From positions 1,674,001 to 1,738,000 of the forward strand of contig NZ_CP030139.2 of the NCBI RefSeq assembly GCF_003846445.2: a DNA stretch of 64,000 nucleotides, read 5' to 3'. The translations under genes were made by a program, and so were the position numbers. Origin of the DNA: Synechococcus elongatus PCC 11801 (GTDB taxonomy: Bacteria; Cyanobacteriota; Cyanobacteriia; Synechococcales; Synechococcaceae). Positions within the stretch are counted from its first letter, which is position 1. Every line of letters begins with the position of its first letter. This document shows, in pieces, positions 9,846 through 18,193 of this stretch. The notes beneath the pieces are model-generated. The model did no database searches. It saw nothing but the letters and a program-made list of their open reading frames with translations, and was not told where the DNA came from.

Positions 9846-10613
9846 TTAAGCACCGGCGGCTTCGGGTAAATCTTTGAGGCGCTGCGAGGTGTAGCCCGTT
9901 CCGCGGACCGTGATGATCAGCTCAGGATTGCGCGGATCAGATTCGAGCTTCGATCGCAAACGAGCGACATAGACATCCACAACCCGCAGATCAGCATTGC
10001 GACGGGGTGGATAGCCCCAGAGTTCTTCGAGAATTTCGGCGCGGGGAACAACACGACCGGGCTGGCGGAACAGCAGTTCCAGCAAGCTGAATTCGGTATA
10101 GGTCAAGGGCACTCGCTCGCCCCGCTGAAAGACTTGGCGGCGATTGGTATCAATTTCCACATCGCTGATGCGGATGACCCCGGGCGATGACGGCGCAGAC
10201 AGGGCACTTGGGGAGTCGTCGAGCCGACGCAGAATGGTGGCGATCCGAGCTTCCAACTCCTTGGGGGAAAAGGGCTTCGGTAAGTAGTCGTCGGCCCCTA
10301 AGTCCAAGCCGGTGATGCGATCAGCAATATCGCCCAAGGCGGACAGCATGATGATCGGGACATCCGAAAGCTTGCGCAACTCACGGCAAACCCCGTAGCC
10401 ATCGAGCTTGGGCAGCATCACATCGAGGACGATTAAATCGGGGGCTTCCTGCTCGAACATCGCCAAAGCTTCATGGCCATCACTGGCGACCACCACCTGA
10501 TAGCCGGCCATCGATAGACGCATGGTGAGGATGCGGCGCACCGCAGCTTCGTCATCCACAACTAAAATTTTTTCCTTCGGCGTCGAAGGCTCAACTGCTT
10601 TAAGCGATCGCAT
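9846..10613 (-). CDS. rpaB: OmpR-family response regulator RpaB (Ycf27)
   Basis: Essential DNA-binding response regulator of cyanobacteria that controls high-light, photosystem and sigma-factor genes, working with the kinase NblS (family knowledge). The product has 255 residues. The receiver has the acidic pair Asp20-Asp21 (ILVVDDE), the phosphoacceptor Asp64 (IVLDVMLPKLDGYGV) and Lys113 (DYLPKPFSPKELEARI). The C-terminal winged helix has LTYTEFSLLELLF, AEILEELWGYPPRR, RVVDVYVARLRSKLE and the last-strand VRGTGYTSQ. The near-perfect Ycf27 match in these motifs distinguishes it from RpaA and PhoB. A candidate RpaB-binding site lies in its own upstream region at 10645-10662. The cognate kinase is not in this window. 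Confidence 0.93.
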   Translation of the reverse strand: MRSLKAVEPSTPKEKILVVDDEAAVRRILTMRLSMAGYQVVVASDGHEALAMFEQEAPDLIVLDVMLPKLDGYGVCRELRKLSDVPIIMLSALGDIADRITGLDLGADDYLPKPFSPKELEARIATILRRLDDSPSALSAPSSPGVIRISDVEIDTNRRQVFQRGERVPLTYTEFSLLELLFRQPGRVVPRAEILEELWGYPPRRNADLRVVDVYVARLRSKLESDPRNPELIITVRGTGYTSQRLKDLPEAAGA

Positions 10614-10644
10614 GAGGATGCCGTTTTATGACAAAAGATTTATT

Positions 10645-10662
10645 TATGTGATCAACTGTAAC
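10645..10662 (-). promoter_or_regulatory. Candidate HLR1-like RpaB site upstream of rpaB
   Basis: On the minus strand, 32-49 bp before the rpaB start codon, GTTACAGT is followed after two bases by ATCACATA. The HLR1 consensus is two direct (G/T)TTACA(T/A)(T/A) repeats. The first half is a good match; the second matches at about six of eight positions. Autoregulation by RpaB is an inference. Confidence 0.4.
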
Positions 10663-10709
10663 AAGCTCTGTGGCGATCGCCTGAAATCCTTAAGGAAGCT
10701 GCCCAATTG

Positions 10710-11975
10710 CTAGCGGCTGCTGTTCCAAGCTGCTGCCGCATCAGCCACTGCTTGCTCGACGGTTTTGCGTTCCAGCATCGCCGCCTGCAGGTTTTCATAA
10801 ATCAGACGCTGCAACTCCTTCATCTCTGCAGCCGCTGGGACAAGGACTTGTGCGGTGTCCATTTGGGCGGCACTGATCGATCGCGCTTGAGTGAGGGTTG
10901 AACTGATATCACCGCGATCGCGGAGCTGTTGGCGATAGTCCTTGAGCGAAGCGGTCGTGGAAGGCAAGACATTCGCTGCCTTGGCAAAACTGAGCTGGTT
11001 GGCGCTGTCGGTGACGTAGAGCGCGAATTTAAGGCCAACCTCGCGATCGCTCGCATCTTGAGGGACAACGACATTCATCACCGCCACATTGCGCTTGCCC
11101 GTTTTGCCAGTAAGTTGAGGGGCCGGTCCCGAGACTGCTGCGATCGCAGGTGCATTGGTGGCGATCGCATTCAGAAACTCCGGACCAGTCTGTAGCAGTG
11201 CAATCTCACCGGATTGATAGAGTTCGACGGCGCGGCGGTGGCCTTGGGTCAGGCTTTCCTGCGGTAGCAAGCCCTGTTGATAAAGATCGACCCAGTAGCG
11301 GAAGGCAGCAATCCCTTCGGGTGTATTGAAAGCAGCTTTGCCTTGGTCATCGACCAGCTTCACGCCCATCTGTACCATCGACTCCAGCACTTCACCGGAA
11401 TCCTCAGGCACGAAGGTGACGAAAAAGGCGTACTTGCCGGTGCGATCGCGAATTTGTTTTGCTGCGATCGCTAGTTCTGCATAGGTCGCCGGTGGCTTCT
11501 GCAAACCTGCCTGCTGCATCAAATTGCGGTTGAAGATCGTGATCCGTGTCGTCAGGTACCAAGGCAACCCAAATGCTTGCCCCTGCAAACTGCTGGCCTG
11601 CCAAATATTGGGCAGATAGCGATTGCGCTGCTCCGGCGTCACCGCTTGGTTGAGATCGAGCAGTGCACCTCGTGCAGCCAGTTGCGAGGCAAAGACGGGA
11701 TTGAGATTCACCACATCTGGCGCAGTACCAGCAGAAACCGCCGTCAGGATTTTGCTCTCCATCGCTGACCAAGGAATATCCACCCAGCGCACCCGTGCAC
11801 CAGGATTTTCCTGCTCAAAGCGATCGATTAATTCGTTGAAAAAGGGCGTGAACTTCGGCTGTAGCTGCATCGTCCAGAAGACGATTTCACCATCGCTCTG
11901 ACTGCTACGGGCACAGCCCAATAACAGGCCAACCAAAATCACTGCAAGACAGCAGCGACGCCAAGAGCGAATCAT
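10710..11975 (-). CDS. ABC transporter extracellular solute-binding lipoprotein (family 1, sugar type)
   Basis: 421-residue periplasmic binding protein tethered by lipid. The signal peptide ends in lipobox LLLGC with Cys21. The mature protein shows family 1 (UgpB/MalE-like) features: GEIVFWTMQLQPKFTPFFNE, FEQENPGARVRWVDIPWSA, GTAPDVVNLNP, AFGLPWYLTTRITIFNRNL and the C-terminal LQAAMLERKTVEQAVADA. Such proteins deliver sugars or glycerol-3-phosphate, or the osmolyte glucosylglycerol, to an inner-membrane ABC permease. No permease or ATPase gene is adjacent, so it is an orphan here and the ligand is unknown. It lies upstream of rpaB on the same strand with 96 bp between, but that gap has its own regulatory signals. 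Confidence 0.88.
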   Translation of the reverse strand: MIRSWRRCCLAVILVGLLLGCARSSQSDGEIVFWTMQLQPKFTPFFNELIDRFEQENPGARVRWVDIPWSAMESKILTAVSAGTAPDVVNLNPVFASQLAARGALLDLNQAVTPEQRNRYLPNIWQASSLQGQAFGLPWYLTTRITIFNRNLMQQAGLQKPPATYAELAIAAKQIRDRTGKYAFFVTFVPEDSGEVLESMVQMGVKLVDDQGKAAFNTPEGIAAFRYWVDLYQQGLLPQESLTQGHRRAVELYQSGEIALLQTGPEFLNAIATNAPAIAAVSGPAPQLTGKTGKRNVAVMNVVVPQDASDREVGLKFALYVTDSANQLSFAKAANVLPSTTASLKDYRQQLRDRGDISSTLTQARSISAAQMDTAQVLVPAAAEMKELQRLIYENLQAAMLERKTVEQAVADAAAAWNSSR

Positions 11976-12028
11976 GCAGAACAGTCCTCAAGCAAATGGG
12001 ATGGGCGATCGCGATTCGACTTTTCAGG

Positions 12029-12913
12029 CTAGCCTGTGGCGCGTGGCTCTGGCGCAGTTTGGCGCAGGACATCCAGAAAGGCAAACACCGATGGCACCTG
12101 CATCGCACTCGCTAAGATTGCAGCGCCAATCACCCGCTCCAGCGGAATTGGGAGGGGGTGAGCAGCCACCTCTGGTGGGATTGGCACTGCTGCCAACCGT
12201 GGCAAAATCGCTGCTCCTAACCCTTGAGCCACCATGCTGACAATCGTGGAATCCTCTTTGATCTCGTAAGCCACCTTGAGCTCTTGGTGCGCTGTTGCCC
12301 AATGCTGTCGCACCGCTGTGGTGCATTCCGCATAGTTATAGAGGATGAACTCATAGCGCGAGAGCTGTGCCCAGGTCAGCGGTTGGCCGGACGGATGGGC
12401 ATGACTGGGCAAGAGCACGACATATTCATCGCGGGTAATTTCCCATGTATCAAACTCTTCTGATCGGGGCAGCGGCACCAGACCGATATCGACTTTGCCT
12501 TCTCGCAAAGCCTGCTCGACACCTTGGGGGTCAGTTTCGATGATGCTGACGCTAACGCCGGGGCATCGCTGCCGAAACAGCGCCAGCCGAGACGGTAGCA
12601 CGTGGGTGGCAGCACTGCGAAACGAGGCAATCCGTAGATGGCCGCCCTGCAAACCTTTTTCAAGATTGACTTCATGCACCATGCTGTCGTGCAGTTGCAG
12701 CATTCGCTGGGCTAGTTGCACAACTCGCTCCCCAACCCGAGTGGGACGCGCTCCAAACCGCCCCCGCGACAGCAGCACTACGCCAAGTTCATCTTCCAGC
12801 GCAGCGATCGCCCGACTGACGGCTGGCTGCGAGAGATCGAGTTGCAGGGCAGCCGCCGAGAAATTCCCTGTCTCTACGACTGCGGCCAGAATCTGCAGTT
12901 GCGTAATGTTCAT
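12029..12913 (-). CDS. LysR-type transcriptional regulator
   Basis: 294 residues with the N-terminal helix-turn-helix of the LysR family (LQILAAVVETGNFSAAALQL and SQPAVSRAIAALEDELGVVL) and a periplasmic-binding-like effector domain (GHLRIASFRSAATHVLPSRL, VDIGLVPLPRSEEFD, MVAQGLGAAILPRLAAVPIP). LysR regulators bind T-N11-A type sites and often control the divergent neighbour. Here the divergent gene is the cupin-like protein at 13026, 112 bp away, which I infer to be its target. The domain is closest in feel to CysB/CynR-like members, but the effector cannot be read from sequence. It is not one of the carbon-responsive LysR genes CmpR or NdhR by context. Confidence 0.9.
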   Translation of the reverse strand: MNITQLQILAAVVETGNFSAAALQLDLSQPAVSRAIAALEDELGVVLLSRGRFGARPTRVGERVVQLAQRMLQLHDSMVHEVNLEKGLQGGHLRIASFRSAATHVLPSRLALFRQRCPGVSVSIIETDPQGVEQALREGKVDIGLVPLPRSEEFDTWEITRDEYVVLLPSHAHPSGQPLTWAQLSRYEFILYNYAECTTAVRQHWATAHQELKVAYEIKEDSTIVSMVAQGLGAAILPRLAAVPIPPEVAAHPLPIPLERVIGAAILASAMQVPSVFAFLDVLRQTAPEPRATG

Positions 12914-13025
12914 AACGACAATCTATGCATTTTGCGAATGGATAGCCTGTTGCAGCCGTTTTGATTCCCTGAGATCGGCCTTCTAAGGTGCTGTTTATCC
13001 ACCCAGGGGCCTTGAGATTACCGTT
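12914..13025. promoter_or_regulatory. Divergent promoter region between the LysR gene and the cupin-like gene
   Basis: 112 bp shared by two divergent starts. It contains a T/A-rich stretch (CAATCTATGCATTTTGCGAAT, centred near 12925) of the kind used by LysR regulators, close to the regulator's own start. No single operator can be assigned with confidence. Confidence 0.4.
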
Positions 13026-13550
13026 ATGTATGAACTAATCAGCTACGAAAGATTCCGCGACACACCCAGCGTTCGCTTCTTTGATGTCACGGTACCCGAG
13101 TCCAATATTCGTGACTTAGTCTTCCATGAAGGACCCGCTGTCAGTCCCAATAACGACGAGCAAGGCAACTGGCAGTTTTATCTCCATCCCAACCAAGAAG
13201 ACAATCTCTTGGCGCTGACCGGCGGCCGGACTTTCTTTTTAGTCAACTTTGCGTGGGAACAGCCGTTTCACGTGGTGCGCCTCGAAGCGGGCAAAGAAAT
13301 CCTGCGCTTACCACCGGGCACCTTCCATCGCTCTGTGTCCGATCCCGATGGTTCTCTGGTCTTGAACCAAGGTGTGCGGACGGCCCAAGCTAGCATCAGC
13401 AGCGAATTTCGGGTCTACAACAGTGCTGAAATTCCTCGCTTGCAGCGCTTGCTCGCCCAAGTTCAGCAACCTGTGGAAACCGCCCCTGCGATCGCGCCTC
13501 GGGCTGAAGTGACCGAGCTGCACAACCATTCCCAATACTTAGCCGCCTAG
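13026..13550 (+). CDS. Cupin-like conserved cyanobacterial protein
   Basis: 174 residues. The centre has a double-stranded beta-helix look: WQFYLHPNQEDNLLALTGGR, FFLVNFAWEQPFHVVRLEAG and KEILRLPPGTFHRSV, with histidines where cupins bind metal. The C terminus (about 35 residues, PVETAPAIAPRAEVTELHNH) looks disordered. Comparable single-domain cupins include sugar epimerase-like and dioxygenase-like proteins; I cannot name a reaction. Divergent from the LysR gene, so it is probably the regulated partner. No signal peptide is visible. Confidence 0.6.
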   Translation: MYELISYERFRDTPSVRFFDVTVPESNIRDLVFHEGPAVSPNNDEQGNWQFYLHPNQEDNLLALTGGRTFFLVNFAWEQPFHVVRLEAGKEILRLPPGTFHRSVSDPDGSLVLNQGVRTAQASISSEFRVYNSAEIPRLQRLLAQVQQPVETAPAIAPRAEVTELHNHSQYLAA

Positions 13551-13610
13551 ACCAACAGTCCAGAACAGGCTATGTCAGCATAGAGGGAATTGTTTATCCT
13601 GCTGCCACCC

Positions 13611-14336
13611 GTGTTTAAAACGCTGGCTGCCGATTTCCGAATTATTTTCGAACGGGATCCTGCTGCCCGCAACGGGCTGGAAGTCCTGCTGTGTTACCCC
13701 GGATTTCAGGCGCTGGTCTGCCATCGGGTGGCCCACTGGCTCTATCAGCAGCGTTTGCCGGTGATTCCGCGTCTCCTGTCGCATCTCAGTCGCTTGCTGA
13801 CTGGGGTGGAAATTCACCCTGGTGCTCGCCTCGGTCAAGGCATTTTCATCGACCACGGCATGGGCGTGGTGATTGGCGAAACGGCGATCGTCGGCGACTA
13901 CTGCCTGATCTATCAGGGTGTGACCCTTGGCGGCACAGGCAAACAGAGTGGTAAACGTCACCCAACGCTGGCTAATAACGTTGTGGTCGGTGCGGGAGCC
14001 AAGGTGCTCGGCAATATCCAAATTGGTGAGAACGTCCGCATCGGTGCCGGTTCTGTGGTGCTGCGAGATGTCCCCTCGGATTGCACGGTGGTCGGTATTC
14101 CTGGACGGGTGATCTATCGGTCTGGCGTGCGCGTCGATCCGCTGGATCACAGCCAAATGCCCGACTCGGAAGCGCGCGTGATTCGGATGCTGCTCGATCG
14201 CATCGAAGCCTTGGAAGACCGGCTCGAAGGCCTCGATCTCAACCCATCTGAGCATGGGGAACTCACACCCGTGGGCGATCGCTGCCAACTGCGCGATCGC
14301 GCGATCGAAGAGTTTTTGGACGGCGCGGGCATCTAA
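13611..14336 (+). CDS. cysE: Serine O-acetyltransferase
   Basis: Makes O-acetylserine from serine and acetyl-CoA, the carbon skeleton for cysteine synthesis. The N-terminal helical part reads FKTLAADFRIIFERDPAARN and LLCYPGFQALVCHRVAHWLY. The left-handed beta-helix of hexapeptide repeats follows: GVEIHPGARLGQGIFIDHG, GVVIGETAIVGDYCLIYQGV and VVVGAGAKVLGNIQIGENVR. The active-site His is within FIDHGMG. I chose the GTG at 13611, which gives the usual short start; a TTG at 13590 with a GAGG just before it would add seven residues. The tail after the helix is long (about 80 residues) and acidic, as in several cyanobacterial CysE proteins. Length 241. Confidence 0.93.
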   Translation: MFKTLAADFRIIFERDPAARNGLEVLLCYPGFQALVCHRVAHWLYQQRLPVIPRLLSHLSRLLTGVEIHPGARLGQGIFIDHGMGVVIGETAIVGDYCLIYQGVTLGGTGKQSGKRHPTLANNVVVGAGAKVLGNIQIGENVRIGAGSVVLRDVPSDCTVVGIPGRVIYRSGVRVDPLDHSQMPDSEARVIRMLLDRIEALEDRLEGLDLNPSEHGELTPVGDRCQLRDRAIEEFLDGAGI

Positions 14337-14357
14337 GCCCGAGTCAACTCAACTCCG

Positions 14358-15275
14358 TTAGGATTCCTGCGTGGCAGGTGTTTTAGGGAGTTGGGGCGAT
14401 TGCAGGCTGCGGAAGTAGAGGCCACCCACACTAATCCAAAAGACAACGTAGGCGATCGCTGGAATCAAAAAGAAGCGATCGCTGTAGCCCGCAATCAGCT
14501 TGAGGAACAGTCCTGGGAATTGGCGATCGGGCAAGAGCGCTTGCAGATCCCAAAGTTGCGGCCCCAACAAGCAGGACGCCGTGCTCTGGCAAAGCCCCCA
14601 GCGACCCTGACTGAGTTGCTCTAGCAGCCCTAAACCGGCATCGAGTTTACGAAGTGCCGTCAGCAGCAACCCGCCCGTGATCATGAGCAGCAGCACACCC
14701 ATTACCTGAAAGAAGCGACGCAGATTGAGTCGGATGCTGCCCCGAAAAATGGCCCAGCCCAAGAGGCCAGCGCCACTGAGACCCGTTATTGCCCCCAGAC
14801 TGGGCAGCCAACCCCGTTGCCCTTGGGTCAGCAGGAAGATCACCGTCTCGAAGCCCTCGCGCAGGACCGCAGCAAAGACAATGCCAAAAACCGCACGATC
14901 ACTACCGGCTTGAATTGCCTGCCGCACCCCTTGCTCCACCTCGGACTTCAGCGATCGCGATTGCCGAGTCATCCAAATCAGCATCCAACTGAGCAAACCA
15001 ACCGCGATCGCACAGAGCAAGGCTTCTAGGAGTAAGCGCAGCGCCGGTGCGTAGTAAAACTGAGCGGCACTCAGGGTGCCTAAGGCGTTGCCCAGCAGCA
15101 GCCCCAGCAACAAACTGGCGAGCAACCCCGCCAGTAGCCCGAGATAAACCCAGCGATTCAAGTCGCGGCGATCGGCTTTGGCCAAGCAGGCTAAGACAAT
15201 GCCCACCACGAGCGCCGCTTCAAATCCCTCGCGCAGGGTGATCAAAAAGCTTGGCAGCGCAGTCGTCCAGTTCAT
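14358..15275 (-). CDS. FTR1-family high-affinity iron permease
   Basis: 305-residue polytopic membrane protein with seven or so hydrophobic segments. The two diagnostic REGFE iron-binding motifs are present: LITLREGFEAALVVG (residues 12-26) and AAVLREGFETVIFLL. It should move ferric or ferrous iron across the cytoplasmic membrane, as in FTR1/EfeU proteins. The EfeO and EfeB partner genes are not adjacent. A periplasmic-looking loop between the last two helices has a Cys pair (LCQSTASCLLG). Start is the ATG read from 15273-15275 (MNWTTALPSFL). It is convergent with cysE, stops 21 bp apart, and sits downstream of the PilP-like gene on the same strand. Confidence 0.9.
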   Translation of the reverse strand: MNWTTALPSFLITLREGFEAALVVGIVLACLAKADRRDLNRWVYLGLLAGLLASLLLGLLLGNALGTLSAAQFYYAPALRLLLEALLCAIAVGLLSWMLIWMTRQSRSLKSEVEQGVRQAIQAGSDRAVFGIVFAAVLREGFETVIFLLTQGQRGWLPSLGAITGLSGAGLLGWAIFRGSIRLNLRRFFQVMGVLLLMITGGLLLTALRKLDAGLGLLEQLSQGRWGLCQSTASCLLGPQLWDLQALLPDRQFPGLFLKLIAGYSDRFFLIPAIAYVVFWISVGGLYFRSLQSPQLPKTPATQES

Positions 15276-15355
15276 GGCTTGCAAGAGGCAGCACAGACAG
15301 CGATCGCAGGGTAACACTCCCGCCCGATCGCTCGAGGTGTTCGCAAAACGCAGCC

Positions 15356-16216
15356 CTAGAACGAACCGCCAATCGGAATTGTCTGCTGACTACCACCGCG
15401 TCCCAGCGTCACACTTTGGCTGGTGATCTGCTTGACGACGTAGCCATCGCCGAGGCTCTGACCCACGCTGACCTGTTGGCTAGCGCCGTTGATTGTGAAC
15501 AGGGCAGTCGAGCGATCGCCGAGGTCAATGACGCCGTTCAGGGTGCGACCTGCTGCCACAGGAGCAGTGCTGGGTGGTGTCGGGGGTGGACTCACAGAGT
15601 TACCGCCCCCAGTGCTGACCGGCGGGGCCGGTAATAGCGGTGGCGGAGGTGGGAGCGTACCTACAGAAGTCGGCGCGACCGTTAAGGGGGCAGGCGGAGG
15701 CAAAGTCCCTGTCACACCACTGGGCGGGGGTGGGGGCAAGAGACCAGCCAAGGACGGTACAGAGGCAGCAGGATTGGCAGCTGTCGCCGTTTCCGAGGTG
15801 GGATCAGCGTCCAGTAAATCCAAGCTGCGACTGAGGTAAGTAGCAAACTCTTGATTTTCACCTGAGGCCACTTGAGCCGTTTGTTGTTGCCACTGCCGCA
15901 GATTCCAAAAACTCAAGCCGGCGGCTACTAAGAGGGCAAACGCAGCAAAGGCTAACCGCCAGCGATCGCGACTCGCGTCTTCTTCAGGCTGAGTCATCAC
16001 CGTCGCAGGCGGGACAGGCGGCGGCGCATAGACCACCAATGTCGGGCTGGCTGTGCGTGAAGTCAGCCAGAGATTACGCTGCTCACTGTTCAAGCCCAGC
16101 CGTTCAAAAACCGCATCGATCGTCTGATCGACCGTCGCCTCCAAATCGGTTGGCAGCACCGGTACGGCAGTGACCGTTTTGGCCTCTGTTGGTTCTGTCG
16201 GCTGCCCAGCAGTCAT
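15356..16216 (-). CDS. Bitopic membrane protein with Pro-rich linker and PilP/GspC-like C-terminal domain
   Basis: 286 residues in four parts. The N-terminal cytoplasmic part of about 95 residues has a helical block (ATVDQTIDAVFERLGLNSEQ). One transmembrane helix follows (LAFAAFALLVAAGLSFWNLR). Then comes a long Pro/Ala/Gly linker (PSLAGLLPPPPPSGVTGTLP, GTLPPPPPLLPAPPVSTGGG). A compact C-terminal beta domain of about 60 residues ends it: GVIDLGDRSTALFTINGA, VSVGQSLGDGYVVKQITS and SVTLGRGGSQQTIPIG. This order matches PilP and GspC homology-region proteins, which link inner-membrane pilus or secretion components to the secretin. pilMNOQ at 32.7 kb lacks a pilP gene, so a PilP role is attractive but inferred. 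It follows mnmG by 23 bp and may be cotranscribed. Confidence 0.65.
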   Translation of the reverse strand: MTAGQPTEPTEAKTVTAVPVLPTDLEATVDQTIDAVFERLGLNSEQRNLWLTSRTASPTLVVYAPPPVPPATVMTQPEEDASRDRWRLAFAAFALLVAAGLSFWNLRQWQQQTAQVASGENQEFATYLSRSLDLLDADPTSETATAANPAASVPSLAGLLPPPPPSGVTGTLPPPAPLTVAPTSVGTLPPPPPLLPAPPVSTGGGNSVSPPPTPPSTAPVAAGRTLNGVIDLGDRSTALFTINGASQQVSVGQSLGDGYVVKQITSQSVTLGRGGSQQTIPIGGSF

Positions 16217-16239
16217 GGCACTCTGCAATCAAGTCGGCC

Positions 16240-18147
16240 TTATCGTACCAAGGCAGTCTCAACTTGGCTGCGTTGACGCTCTTGAACCTCTAACCAAATC
16301 AGCAGCGCGTTGATATCGGCAGGATTGACGCCGCCAATCCGACTGGCCTGTCCCAAGGTCAGTGGCCGGAATCGCGCTAGTTTTTCCCGTGCCTCTAAAC
16401 GCATCGAGGTAATAGCGTTGTAGTCCAGATCGACTGGCAGCGCCCGTTGGCTCTGGCGCACCACTTGATCCACTTGGGCTTGCTGGCGTTGTAGGTAACC
16501 GGCGTACTTGATCGCAATTTCAGCCCCTTCTTTTTCAGCGATCGCCAAACTTGGATCCCCGAGTCCGTGCGCTTCTAAATCGGCGTAGTGGAAGTTGGGG
16601 CGGCGTAACAGCTCTGCCAGCGTGGCTGAACCTTTGATAGGGGCTTGAGTTTGCTGCGCGATCGCCTGTCCCACGGGGTCATGCTCTTTAACCCGCTGTT
16701 GATTGAGGCGGGTTTTCTCCGCTGCAATCCGAGCTTGTTTTTGCTCAAACAGCGCCCAGCGGCGATCGTCGATCAGGCCAATTTCGCGACCCAGTGGCGT
16801 CATGCGCTGATCGGCATTGTCTGCCCGCAGCAGCAGCCGATATTCACTGCGGCTGGTCAGCACTCGATAGGGTTCGCGCAGATCCTTTGTGCAAAGGTCA
16901 TCGATCAAGGTACCGATGTAGCTGCCTTCCCGTGGGAAGACGATCGCATCCTGATTGCGCACAAAGCGAGCAGCATTAATCCCCGCCACAATGCCTTGAG
17001 CAGCCGCTTCCTCATAGCCTGTGGTGCCGTTGAGTTGACCCGCGCTGAACAGTCCTTCGACCCGCCGCGTCATCAAGGTCGGCAGGCACTGAGTCGCCGG
17101 CAAGTAGTCATACTCAACCGCGTAGGCAGGGCGCAGCATCACGCAGTCTTCTAGCCCCGGCAGCGTTTGCAGCAACGCTAGCTGCAAATCCTCTGGCAGT
17201 CCGGTCGAGAAGCCTTGGATGTACAGCTCGGGAATATCGCGGCCTTCCGGCTCAATAAAGATTTGGTGGGATTCTTTATCGGCAAAACGAACAATTTTGT
17301 CTTCGATGCTGGGGCAATAGCGCGGCCCTTTGGCATCGATATAGCCACCATAAACCGGTGTCAGGTGCAGGTTGTCGCGGATTAATTTGTGAGTTTCAGC
17401 AGTCGTACGAGTCAAATAGCAGGGCAGTTGCTCACGCTCCACCCACGCTTCGGGATCGAAGCTGAACCAGCGAACTTCTGCATCCCCTGGTTGGGGTTCC
17501 AAGCGGCTGTAGTCCACCGATCGCTTATCGACGCGGGCAGGCGTTCCCGTTTTGAGGCGATCGGTTTCAAAGCCCAGTCGCTGCAGTGTTTCTGTCAGGC
17601 CAACCGCAGCAAATTCACCAGCCCGACCGGCAGGCATCGACTTGTTGCCAACCCAAATGCAGCCCCCGAGGAAAGTGCCCGTGGTCAGAATCACTGCCTT
17701 AGCACGGAATGTAGAGCCAAAGTAGGTTTCTACACCTTGGACTTCGTCATTTGACCCAATCAGCAGATCCGTGACCATGCCTTCGCGTAGGCGCAGGTTT
17801 GGTTGCTGCTCCAACACCTGCTTGATCACTGCCGCGTATTCGCGCTTGTCGGTTTGCGCCCGTAACGCCCAAACAGCCGGTCCCCGCGAGGCATTCAGCA
17901 CCCGCTTTTGCAGATAGGTGCGATCGGCCATTTTGCCGATTTCGCCGCCTAAGGCATCGACTTCATGGGCGAGTTGCGATTTGGCTGGCCCACCCACCGC
18001 TGGGTTGCAGGGTTGCCAGCCAATGCGATCGAGGTTGAGGGTCAGCAATAGGGTTTGACAGCCCAGCCGTGCCGCTGCCAAGGCTGCCTCACAACCAGCA
18101 TGGCCCGCGCCAATAACAATGACGTCGAATTCTTCAGAGTGGGGCAC
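16240..18147 (-). CDS. mnmG: tRNA uridine-5-carboxymethylaminomethyl modification enzyme MnmG (GidA)
   Basis: FAD enzyme that, with MnmE, modifies the wobble uridine of several tRNAs. The 635-residue product is full length. The FAD-binding motif is [20 protein letters not shown]. GidA signatures are present: [58 protein letters not shown] and [20 protein letters not shown]. The C-terminal helical part has [20 protein letters not shown]. Start is the ATG read from 18145-18147. MnmE is not in the window. The PilP-like gene follows 23 bp downstream. Confidence 0.97.
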   Translation of the reverse strand: MPHSEEFDVIVIGAGHAGCEAALAAARLGCQTLLLTLNLDRIGWQPCNPAVGGPAKSQLAHEVDALGGEIGKMADRTYLQKRVLNASRGPAVWALRAQTDKREYAAVIKQVLEQQPNLRLREGMVTDLLIGSNDEVQGVETYFGSTFRAKAVILTTGTFLGGCIWVGNKSMPAGRAGEFAAVGLTETLQRLGFETDRLKTGTPARVDKRSVDYSRLEPQPGDAEVRWFSFDPEAWVEREQLPCYLTRTTAETHKLIRDNLHLTPVYGGYIDAKGPRYCPSIEDKIVRFADKESHQIFIEPEGRDIPELYIQGFSTGLPEDLQLALLQTLPGLEDCVMLRPAYAVEYDYLPATQCLPTLMTRRVEGLFSAGQLNGTTGYEEAAAQGIVAGINAARFVRNQDAIVFPREGSYIGTLIDDLCTKDLREPYRVLTSRSEYRLLLRADNADQRMTPLGREIGLIDDRRWALFEQKQARIAAEKTRLNQQRVKEHDPVGQAIAQQTQAPIKGSATLAELLRRPNFHYADLEAHGLGDPSLAIAEKEGAEIAIKYAGYLQRQQAQVDQVVRQSQRALPVDLDYNAITSMRLEAREKLARFRPLTLGQASRIGGVNPADINALLIWLEVQERQRSQVETALVR

Positions 18148-18193
18148 GCGATCGCAATAGAAGTCAGCTTTCTCATTCTAAGAAAGCAGTTCG

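Noticed and set aside
13575-14288. Minus-strand frame of 237 codons opposite cysE
   Set aside because: Shadow of the hexapeptide-repeat coding region; His/Arg-rich with no family pattern.
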